Made by a program: the position numbers and the translations under genes. Below, piece after piece: positions 6,110 to 11,632 of a DNA stretch of 11,632 nt. The notes below the pieces were generated by a model. It was given only the letters and a program-made list of their open reading frames with translations. It did not search any database and had not been told where the DNA came from. Origin of the DNA: an uncultured Clostridia bacterium (GTDB lineage Bacteria; Bacillota; Clostridia; TANB77; CAG-508); contig CAOSZT010000066.1 of NCBI GenBank assembly GCA_948528155.1, forward strand, positions 1-11,632, read 5' to 3'. Positions within the stretch are counted from its first letter, which is position 1; the number at the start of each line of letters is the position of its first letter.

Positions 6110-6223
6110 TTCGCTTCTTGGCGGTAATTACAACAACAATGGTAACAAATATCCGTTTGCTGACGTAAATCATATTAATAATCCTAACAACAAGAACAAT
6201 AATAGCGTTGGTTGGCTCGAGCT
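6110..6223 (+). repeat. DGR template repeat (TR)
   Basis: 114 bp matching the VR. It contains 39 adenines, most of them in AAC/AAT/AAA codons of the target's frame (read in that frame: GGNYNNNGNKYPFADVNH...). This gives many possible substitutions and few stops. Here the TR lies downstream of the RT gene instead of between avd and RT. In the VR frame the TR ends in ...VGWLEL followed by a stop. Confidence 0.95.
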
Positions 6224-6336
6224 CTAATATATAATCAGATTATATATTTTAAGGAATATATACAGTATGATATTAGAATATTAAAGGAAGTTTATTCCTA
6301 CTTAAAATTAACATTTTAAGTAAATATGGATTTATG

Positions 6337-6384
6337 AAAATATATGTATTAGTAAATTGAAAGATTGAATATACATATATTTTT
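6337..6384 (+). terminator. Terminator-like hairpin after the DGR
   Basis: A perfect 13-bp AT-rich stem (6337-6349 with 6371-6383) ends in a short T run. It would close the DGR transcript. Confidence 0.5.
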
Positions 6385-6422
6385 CATATACATTTCTACT
6401 AAACAAAATTTTAAACAGGCTC

Positions 6423-6451
6423 TTGACAATTATATAAACTGACTATATAAT
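6423..6451 (+). promoter_or_regulatory. Perfect consensus promoter TTGACA-17-TATAAT
   Basis: TTGACA at 6423-6428 and TATAAT at 6446-6451 are exactly 17 bp apart. It is the best-matching promoter in the window. No gene with a start codon follows within 340 bp. Confidence 0.85.
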
Positions 6452-6457
6452 AACCAC

Positions 6458-6699
6458 ATAAAGTAGAACAATTTAAAATTGTCCTCAGACTTCTTATATA
6501 AAAGATTGTTGGCAAAAAGTTGCAAAGTATAATATCATATTGATATTGTATAGTACTGTTATGCAATAGAAGTGTTAGCAAAAAATCTACCTATACAGTA
6601 TTATATTAATAGAGTATAAGGTCTTTATGTAAGAAAAGTGTGATACAAAATTTAACCAAAATAAAATTGGAGTTTAGCAAAGTAGCTAGGCTCTTTTTT
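6458..6699 (+). ncRNA. Candidate untranslated RNA of about 240 nt
   Basis: The region runs from the expected start of the consensus promoter to a first terminator at 6670-6699. A second terminator follows at 6710-6741. The few ATG codons are followed by stops within a few codons, so a protein is unlikely. It could be a regulatory RNA of the element, for example controlling the recombinase downstream or replication. The alternative is a long leader of the genes from 6795, with the terminators acting as attenuators. No known family was recognised. Confidence 0.5.
6670..6699 (+). terminator. Intrinsic terminator 1
   Basis: A 9-bp stem (6670-6678 with 6685-6693, two G-U pairs) with a 6-nt loop is followed by six T bases. 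Confidence 0.65.
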
Positions 6700-6709
6700 G
6701 ATTGGTTGT

Positions 6710-6741
6710 AACAGGTATGAAGTGATTTATACCTGTTTTTT
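6710..6741 (+). terminator. Intrinsic terminator 2
   Basis: A perfect 9-bp stem (6710-6718 with 6729-6737) with a 10-nt loop and a T run. It is placed in tandem with the first terminator. Confidence 0.75.
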
Positions 6742-6794
6742 GAAGTAATAAATTATATGTTGGGACATATACATTAAAAAAGAAAGAGGTGGAC

Positions 6795-6938
6795 ATGAAT
6801 GTAATAAGATCTTTTTTACACGAAGGAAAAAAATTGCAAGAGTTAATGGAAATATTACTTCCCATTTACATAGAAGAAAAGACTTGCAATATAAAGGAAG
6901 AAGAGTTAGAATGCACAACATCAAAAATTCTAAAATAA
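6795..6938 (+). CDS. Small hypothetical protein upstream of the recombinase
   Basis: A 47-residue frame from ATG 6795 with AGAGGTGG at 6785-6792. It encodes an acidic, probably helical peptide (MNVIRSFLHEGKKLQELMEI...LECTTSKILK). The gene lies 38 bp before the serine recombinase gene, where elements of this type often have a small helper or excision-factor gene. No family was recognised. Confidence 0.5.
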   Translation: MNVIRSFLHEGKKLQELMEILLPIYIEEKTCNIKEEELECTTSKILK

Positions 6939-6976
6939 CTTGTTATCTAAGTTATGAAAGGAAGGGATGAGAAATA

Positions 6977-8550
6977 ATGAATTTAGATACAAGTATATTA
7001 GACACTAAAACATACAAAGTACGGACTTTATTTAAGACTTTCAAGAGATGATGAGGGAAGTCGGAACATCTGAAAGTATTATCAATCAAAAAGAATTTCT
7101 AACGAAATATGTTGCAAAAGAGCCAAATTGGCTTTTAATAGATATTTATATCGATGATGGATTTACAGGGACAAACTTTAATAGACCATCCTTTATAAGA
7201 TTAAAAGAAGACATTGAACAAGGAAAAATAGATATGGTAATAACCAAAGACTTATCCCGTTTAGGAAGAGATTATATCGATACAGGTTACTACCTAGAAA
7301 AATATTTCCCAGCTAAAAATGTTAGATATATTGCAGTAAATGATGGAATAGACACATTCTCAAAAAATAGTAATAATGACATTGGACCTTTTATGTCTGT
7401 TGTAAATGATATGTATGCAAAAGATATTTCTAAAAAGGTAAGAACTGTAAAAAGAACAAAAGCAGAGAAAGGCGAGTTTATAGGAGCCTTTGCACCATAT
7501 GGCTATAAAAAGCATCCAAATGATATTACAAGATTAGTCATAGATGAAGAAGCATCAGAAATTGTTAAATACATATTTAACGAATATGTAAATGGAAATG
7601 GACTAGCCTATATAGCTCATAGACTAAATGAAAGAAAAATTCCCTGTCCTTCTATTTATAAACAGAAAAGTTGTAATTATCATTGTAAAACAATATCTGG
7701 ATTATGGGGGCATAATACGATAAAAAAGATTTTGATGAATAAAGTATATACGGGGGATTTGATTCAACATAAAGGAGAAATGGTAAGCTATAAAGTAAAA
7801 AAATATAGATTACTTCCTAAATCAGAATATCTAATGAAAGAAAATGCACATGAACCGATTATAGATAAACAGACTTTTGAGTTAGTACAAGATATATTAA
7901 AAAGGAAAGCACATAACATACATAAAAAAGAAAATACAGAACACTTATTAGCAGGACTATTATATTGTCCAAGATGCCATAACAAATATACCTATCAAGT
8001 ACAAAGTGGACTAAAAAATGATATGGTAGCAATTTGTAGTATGTATAATCGATATGGAAAAGATTATTGTACAAGAATGGCAGTAAGAGAAAGTCTGTTA
8101 AATGAATTTGTAGTACAAGATTTAAGAAAGATTTTGCAAGAAAAAGTAGATAAGGAAAAACTAATCAATTCAATTGATCAAACTAAAATTAACAATGATA
8201 AGAAGAAATTACAAAAGAAAATAGTTGATTATAATAGAAGGATAGAAGAAATAACAAAAATCATAAAAACAGCATATGAAGACAGAGTAAATGGATTGAT
8301 AGATAAAGAAGAATTTGTTTCTTTTACAGAAAGTTACAAGAAAGAAAAACAAGAATTGATTGAGAAAATAGAAAAGCTAAATACCAAACTAAATGACTAT
8401 GAAAACAATAAAGAAAATGAACTCATGAAATATATTAGAGAAATTGTTAGCTTTAAAGAAATTAATAGAAATATCATTTTAAATTTGGTAGATAGTATTG
8501 AAATTATAGACAAGGACAACATAAAAATAAATTATAAGTTCGTTGTATAG
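6977..8550 (+). CDS. Large serine recombinase of the element, with two +1 shifts at in-frame CGG
   Basis: Catalyses excision and integration of the element. The ATG at 6977 follows a purine-rich AGGAAGGG. The first 15 codons end in TYKV, then CGG at 7022-7024; skipping its C gives GLYLRLSRDDEGS with the catalytic Ser22. A second CGG at 7062-7064 is handled the same way and gives GTSESIINQKEF. The rest is open to TAG 8550, for a total of 523 residues. The domains are: resolvase (about 14-165, including DLSRLGRDYIDTG), the recombinase domain (about 190-310), a zinc-ribbon-like part with CPRC and two later cysteines (about 327-370), and a coiled coil (about 405-480). Without the shifts, only a protein starting at 7048 could be made, and it would lack the nucleophile. 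That makes decoding of the CGG sites important for mobility. Confidence 0.88.
7022..7024 (+). other. Candidate +1 frameshift site GTA-CGG-A (recombinase, first)
   Basis: CGG is in the incoming frame. Skipping the C gives GGA (Gly) at the family position YxVGLYLRLS. The zero-frame stop is TGA at 7049-7051. Confidence 0.7.
7062..7064 (+). other. Candidate +1 frameshift site AGT-CGG-A (recombinase, second)
   Basis: CGG is in the restored frame. Skipping the C gives GGA, producing the expected ...GSGTSESIxNQ. The zero-frame stop is TGA at 7071-7073, two codons later. Confidence 0.7.
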
Positions 8551-8604
8551 CAAAAAAACCTGTATTGCTTTGATATATTAAAAGCAAATACGCAAAGAAA
8601 AATT

Positions 8605-8655
8605 GAGCAAAAAAACTTTTGAAATTAAAAGTTTTTGCTAAAAATAGCAAAAACT
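8605..8655 (+). terminator. Terminator after the recombinase, overlapping an alternative hairpin
   Basis: A 10-bp perfect stem (8611-8620 with 8627-8636, 6-nt loop), with outer GC pairs around a 2-nt bulge, ends the recombinase transcript. The sequence 8630-8640 can instead pair perfectly with 8645-8655 (11 bp, 4-nt loop). That arm touches the -35 box of the next promoter. Confidence 0.6.
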
Positions 8656-8694
8656 TGACAAAAAATAAAAAAAGATTTATTATATATTTAGGTG
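8655..8694 (+). promoter_or_regulatory. Promoter and ribosome binding site of the ATPase gene
   Basis: TTGACA (8655-8660), a 17-bp spacer and TATTAT (8678-8683). AGGTG (8690-8694) lies 6 bases before the ATG at 8701, so the leader is only about 10 nt long. Confidence 0.7.
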
Positions 8695-8700
8695 ATAAAA

Positions 8701-9912
8701 ATGAAAGAAAAAATGATATATCGTGAAGAATACATAAATAAACTTAATTCGTATAAAGATAAACAAATAATAAAGGTAATAACAGGGATAAGACGTTCAG
8801 GAAAGTCAACTATTTTAAATGAATTTAAGAAAGAATTAATTGATAAAGGGGTATTAGAAAAAAATATCATATCAATAAATTTTGAAGATAATAGTAATAG
8901 AGAATTATTAGATTTTCAAAAACTACATGACTATATTATAGAAAAGACAGACAAAAGATATATGAATTATGTGTTTTTAGATGAAATACAAAATGTAAAT
9001 GAATTTCAGAAATGTATAGATAGTCTATTATTAAGAGATTATCTAGATATATATATAACTGGATCAAATTCATATATGTTATCTGGAGAACTTGCAACAT
9101 ATTTAACTGGAAGATATATTCAAATACATATATTGCCATTATCTTTTAAAGAATATATAAGTTATTATGGACAAGAAAATGAATTAAAAAAATATAATGA
9201 ATACAGTATGTATGGAGGCTTTCCATATCTTATCAACTTAGAAAATTCTAATGAGAAGATAGAATATTTAGATAGTATTTATAATACAGTCATAGTAAAA
9301 GATGTAATAAATAGAAAAAAAATAAATGATATTATGATGCTTGAAAGTATTTGCAGATTTCTATTTGATAGTATTGGCTCTAGTATTTCAACTAAAAAAA
9401 TAAGTGATTCTTTAGCGTCTAATGGTAGAAAGAATTCAGTTCATACAGTTGAAGAATATGTAAATAGTTTATTAGAAAGTTATGTATTATATAAAGTAAA
9501 TAGATTTGATATAAAAGGAAAGCAATTATTAAAAACACAAGAAAAATACTATTTATCAGATTTAGGATTAAGAACATATCTTCTTGGAAGAAATAATAAT
9601 AGAGATTTAGGACATATATTAGAAAATATAATATTTTTGGAATTAAAAAGAAAAGGATATAGATTATATATTGGAAAAAATGATGATACAGAAGTAGATT
9701 TTGTAGTAGAAACGGAAGATGAATATATTTATATACAAGTAGCATTATCTGTCAGAGAAGAATCAACATTACAAAGAGAATTAAAATCATTAGAATCAAT
9801 ATCGAATCATTATAAAAAATATATAATTACTTTAGATTATGATACAAATAATTATAATGGAATAAAACAAATAAGTGCAATAGATTTTCTATTAGGCAGA
9901 GTTGAATTATAA
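8701..9912 (+). CDS. AAA-type ATPase of the AAA_14/DUF4143 family
   Basis: A 403-residue protein. The ATG at 8701 is chosen over a GTG at 8692 because AGGTG covers the latter. The Walker A motif is GIRRSGKST (residues 29-37) and Walker B is VFLDEIQN (Asp94, Glu95). A sensor-like YITGSNS follows. The C-terminal DUF4143 part includes the YLSDLGLRTYLLG segment (about 280). Near the end EVDFVVE and the following IQVALS resemble the core of a PD-(D/E)XK nuclease-like fold. Such proteins are common in Bacteroidota and Bacillota and often lie on mobile elements; their role is not established. The gene is monocistronic, with its own promoter and terminator, and forms the last gene of the element. Confidence 0.85.
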   Translation: MKEKMIYREEYINKLNSYKDKQIIKVITGIRRSGKSTILNEFKKELIDKGVLEKNIISINFEDNSNRELLDFQKLHDYIIEKTDKRYMNYVFLDEIQNVNEFQKCIDSLLLRDYLDIYITGSNSYMLSGELATYLTGRYIQIHILPLSFKEYISYYGQENELKKYNEYSMYGGFPYLINLENSNEKIEYLDSIYNTVIVKDVINRKKINDIMMLESICRFLFDSIGSSISTKKISDSLASNGRKNSVHTVEEYVNSLLESYVLYKVNRFDIKGKQLLKTQEKYYLSDLGLRTYLLGRNNNRDLGHILENIIFLELKRKGYRLYIGKNDDTEVDFVVETEDEYIYIQVALSVREESTLQRELKSLESISNHYKKYIITLDYDTNNYNGIKQISAIDFLLGRVEL

Positions 9913-9923
9913 AAGTAGGAATA

Positions 9924-9972
9924 AAAAACTATCTAACTTAAATTGAAATAAAAATAATAAAGATAGTTTTTT
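9924..9972 (+). terminator. Intrinsic terminator after the ATPase gene
   Basis: An 11-bp stem (9924-9934 with 9961-9971) with a long 26-nt loop ends in a T run, 12 bp before the right end repeat. Confidence 0.6.
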
Positions 9973-9983
9973 ATAAAACCGAA

Positions 9984-10010
9984 ATCTATCACAAAAGGAA
10001 CTGCTACTGG
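9984..10010 (+). repeat. Right end of the integrated element (attR) with inverted repeat
   Basis: Positions 9984-10007 are the reverse complement of 1231-1254 with three mismatches. TGG at 10008-10010 matches the left junction. The deacetylase frame resumes at 10011. Confidence 0.8.
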
Positions 10011-10145
10011 AATGCAGATGATATAGACAAAATATTAGAAGTATTAGAAAAAAACAATACAAAAATAACATTTTTTATGGTAGGAGACTGGATAGATAAA
10101 TATCCAGACTATGTAAAAAAAATAGCAAACAAAGGACACGAAATA

Positions 10146-10148
10146 CGG
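10146..10148 (+). other. Candidate +1 frameshift site ATA-CGG-A (deacetylase, first)
   Basis: CGG is in frame with the 5' part. Skipping the C gives GGA at the family position GHEIGxHxxxH. The zero-frame stop is TAA at 10158-10160. Confidence 0.7.
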
Positions 10149-10365
10149 AAGTCACAGTAACACACATCCACATGTGAACAAATTAAGTTATGAAGAAAAC
10201 ATAAAAGAAATTGAAATAAGTAATGACAAAATTGAAAAAAACATAGGAAAAAGAACAAACATATATAGAGCACCATATGGAGAATATAACAACACAGTGA
10301 TAAAAGCAGCAAATGACAAAAAATACTATACAATCCAATGGTCTTTGGATACATTAGATTATAAG

Positions 10366-10368
10366 CGG
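10366..10368 (+). other. Candidate +1 frameshift site AAG-CGG-A (deacetylase, second)
   Basis: CGG is in the restored frame. Skipping the C gives GGA (Gly) in DYKGLTGEE. The zero frame stops at TAG 10393-10395. Confidence 0.7.
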
Positions 10369-10670
10369 ACTAACAGGAGAAGAAATGTGGAATAGACTAG
10401 ACACAAAATTATCATCAGGAGACATAATTTTAACACATAATGGAACAAAACACACAGCAGATTCCTTAGATATGTTACTAAAAAATATAAAGAAAAAAGG
10501 ATATGAAGTAGTACCAATATCTAATTTAATATATCAAAACAATTATAAAATTGATAATACAGGTATGCAAATACAGGTATAAAAATTATAAAAGTGTATA
10601 TAATTTATATAAAAATAGAGAGAAATTAATGGAAAAAAATACATTTTTTGAACAAAATTAACTTTTTATG

Positions 10671-10699
10671 TAGACAAAACCAAAAAAATGATGTATAAT
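10671..10699 (+). promoter_or_regulatory. Promoter of the SSB-like gene
   Basis: TAGACA (10671-10676) and TATAAT (10694-10699) are 17 bp apart, with a TG directly before the -10 box. Confidence 0.7.
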
Positions 10700-10770
10700 A
10701 AGAAATGTAGAAAAAAAGAGATGCAAAAAGAAAAATATACATTAAAGATAAAAATAAGGGAGGAAAAAAA

Positions 10771-11475
10771 TTGGATACAAATTATTTAGAAAACAACTAC
10801 TTAACACTAGTTGGAAAAGTTACAGGAGAAAAAAGAATAAGTCACGAAATATATGGAGAAAAATTTTATGTATTTAACATAGAAATCGAAAGATTAAGTG
10901 GAAATGCAGACATAATACCAATAACTGTTTCAGAAAGAATAATAAAAGATGAAATGTTAGAACAAGGAAAAAAATTATTAGTAAAAGGACAATTTAGATC
11001 ATACAATAGTTATGATAATGAAAAAAACAGATTGATATTAACAGTATTTGCAAAAGACATAATTGAAGTTGAAGAAAATAATGAAGAAGAAAATGAATTT
11101 GTAAAAAAAGATATTATAACAAATGAGGTTGTCTTAGTTGGATACATTTGTAAAAAACCAATATATAGACAAACACCTTTTGGAAGAGAAATAGCAGATA
11201 TATTATTAGCAGTAAATAGAGCATACAATAAATCAGACTATATTCCTACAATAGCTTGGGGGAGAAATGCAAGATTTTGCCAAAACTTAGAAGTAGGAAC
11301 TAAAGTAAAATTAGTAGGTAGAGTTCAATCAAGAACATATGAAAAGAAATATGAAGATGGAAAAATAGAAAATAGAATTGCTTATGAGGTTTCTGTAGGA
11401 AGCTTAGAGATTGTAGAAGAAAATGATACAACAGCTGAAAATAAAACAGAAAATGAAAATCAAGAAGCAGTTTAA
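10771..11475 (+). CDS. Single-stranded DNA-binding protein with two OB folds
   Basis: A 234-residue protein with a TTG start and GGGAGG upstream (10758-10763). Two SSB-like OB domains lie in tandem: about residues 8-98 (NNYLTLVGKVTGEKR...FYVFNIEIERLSG...LLVKGQFRSY) and about 115-215 (NEVVLVGYICKKPIYRQTPFGREIADILLAVNRAYNKSDYIPTIAWGRNARFCQNLEVGTKVKLVGRVQSRTYEKK). The second is the more typical SSB domain. The tail is acidic (ENDTTAENKTENENQEAV) but lacks the DDDIPF-like tip of canonical SSB. It is a chromosomal gene, intact and without CGG codons. It is probably not the main replication SSB, because of the duplicated fold and tail. Confidence 0.8.
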   Translation: MDTNYLENNYLTLVGKVTGEKRISHEIYGEKFYVFNIEIERLSGNADIIPITVSERIIKDEMLEQGKKLLVKGQFRSYNSYDNEKNRLILTVFAKDIIEVEENNEEENEFVKKDIITNEVVLVGYICKKPIYRQTPFGREIADILLAVNRAYNKSDYIPTIAWGRNARFCQNLEVGTKVKLVGRVQSRTYEKKYEDGKIENRIAYEVSVGSLEIVEENDTTAENKTENENQEAV

Positions 11476-11632
11476 AAATGTCAAGCAGGAAAACGTGAAA
11501 AAGTAACGTTGTTAAAAAGGACAGAAGGGACAGAGGGGACGGGACAGAGGGGACGTTGCTAAAAATCCCTAAATGAAGGGAAAAAGGGACACTCCTTTGT
11601 TAAAAAATTGTATTATTTATTAATTAAAATAA
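11476..11632. repeat. GC-richer intergenic repeat with tandem 14-mer, REP-like
   Basis: The perfect tandem copies 11527-11540 and 11541-11554 (GGGACAGAGGGGAC) are followed by further GGGA-rich pieces and GGGACACTCCTTTGTTA (11586-11602). The island is strikingly rich in G in a very AT-rich genome. It resembles the short interspersed GGGAC-type repeats seen between genes in many Clostridia, some of which are linked to IS200-like transposases. No gene is present. Confidence 0.55.

Larger units (their letters stand above)
6224..6794 (+). other. Gene-free stretch after the TR with hairpins and a probable RNA gene
   Basis: Just past the TR a near-perfect palindrome (6226-6236 with 6238-6248) could end the template RNA. 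A weaker hairpin (6301-6308 with 6313-6320) follows. Next is a terminator-like stem of 13 bp (6337-6349 with 6371-6383, then T bases). After that come the promoter-terminator unit described separately and a 7-bp palindrome (6754-6760 with 6765-6771) before the next small gene, possibly an operator. No coding frame of meaningful length with a ribosome binding site was found. Confidence 0.5.
1231..10009 (+). mobile_element. 8.8-kb serine-recombinase integrative element inserted in a deacetylase gene
   Basis: The element separates two exactly matching halves of one deacetylase gene. It has imperfect terminal inverted repeats and a common TGG at the junctions, and its length is 8,779 bp whichever base of TGG is taken as the border. 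It encodes a large serine recombinase near the right end, a RepA_N-like protein, a DUF4143-type ATPase, a MntA/HepT remnant and a DGR. No relaxase, coupling protein or type IV secretion gene is visible, so any transfer would depend on helper functions. The joined attP predicted from the two ends is GAACTGCTAC-TGG-TAACAATTAC. Its left half resembles the chromosomal target GAACTGTGCATGG. Confidence 0.85.
10011..10582 (+). pseudogene. 3' part of the PdaB-like polysaccharide deacetylase gene, with two CGG +1 shifts
   Basis: It continues the fragment at 1028-1231. The reading goes NADDIDKILEVLEKN...VGDWIDKYP...NKGHEI, then CGG at 10146-10148. Skipping C10146 gives GSHSNTHPHVNKLSYEE, the SHxxxH metal motif, then RAPYGEYNNTVIKAA and IQWSLDTLDYK. 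A second CGG at 10366-10368 follows, and skipping its C gives GLTGEEMWNRLDTKLSSGDIILTHNG to TAA 10582. Joined to the 5' part, the product is 257 residues, with all NodB motifs in order. The enzyme class removes acetyl groups from N-acetylglucosamine or peptidoglycan outside the cell. As it stands this part has no start and is cut off from its promoter. Confidence 0.85.

Noticed and set aside
7047..7073. TGA read as a sense codon in the recombinase start region
   Set aside because: The text around the TGA codons in that frame does not match the family; the shifted frame does, and TGA is used as a normal stop at 3750-3752.
7048..8550. Serine recombinase read as a complete gene starting at 7048
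   Set aside because: It would lack the catalytic serine, and the upstream frames encode the missing N-terminus with a proper start at 6977.
332..10368. Simple reassignment of CGG to another amino acid
   Set aside because: Reading CGG as any single codon leaves all five genes' frames broken with stops soon after; only skipping one base restores the homologous frame.
1..11632. Genes on the minus strand
   Set aside because: All minus-strand frames are hydrophobic or low-complexity shadows of AT-rich plus-strand genes, without ribosome binding sites or family motifs.
1..11632. CRISPR array, tRNA or rRNA genes
   Set aside because: No regularly spaced repeats with unique spacers, no cloverleaf with TTC-type arm, and no ribosomal RNA sequence were recognised.

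Overview
The window comes from a very AT-rich, low-GC Gram-positive bacterium. It is probably an uncultured gut-type Bacillota (Clostridia). The evidence is strong AGGAGG-type ribosome binding sites, TTG/GTG starts, a CwlD-like amidase, a PdaB-like deacetylase and a two-OB-fold SSB. The genus cannot be named from this sequence alone.

Layout. The chromosomal flanks hold a cell-wall amidase gene (173-893), a polysaccharide deacetylase gene split into 1028-1231 and 10011-10582, and an SSB gene (10771-11475). The split is made by an inserted element of 8,779 bp. Its ends carry 24-bp imperfect inverted repeats (1231-1254 and 9984-10007) and share a TGG at both junctions. Removing the element rejoins the deacetylase frame exactly. 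From left to right the element carries: a large imperfect palindrome; a MntA-type nucleotidyltransferase with an internally deleted HepT toxin; a RepA_N-like protein; small unrecognised genes, a CopG-like protein and a hairpin-rich region; a diversity-generating retroelement (DGR); a probable untranslated RNA unit; a large serine recombinase; and a DUF4143-type ATPase. No relaxase or conjugation machinery is seen.

The DGR has a C-type-lectin-like target protein (4043-4918) with a 114-bp variable repeat at its 3' end, an Avd accessory protein, a reverse transcriptase, and a template repeat 20 bp past the RT stop. VR and TR align without gaps. They differ at 22 positions, 18 of them at TR adenines. 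The RT has an internal deletion that removes its middle (including the first catalytic Asp region) and shifts the frame. The system has therefore diversified its target but looks unable to do so now in cis.

The most unusual signal is a shared frameshift type. Five interruptions in three genes (amidase, deacetylase twice, serine recombinase twice) all have the form NNN-CGG-N. An in-frame CGG is present, and skipping its C restores the frame and reads a GGN glycine codon at a family-expected position. Apart from the DGR target gene, no CGG is used as an ordinary codon anywhere in the window. This fits +1 frameshifting or quadruplet decoding at an unassigned or poorly decoded CGG. A systematic base-insertion error has to be excluded. 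The DGR target has three ordinary in-frame CGG codons, so it may come from a host that reads CGG as arginine.

The element also shows decay by internal deletion (HepT, RT). Its recombinase appears full length only if both CGG shifts are decoded.
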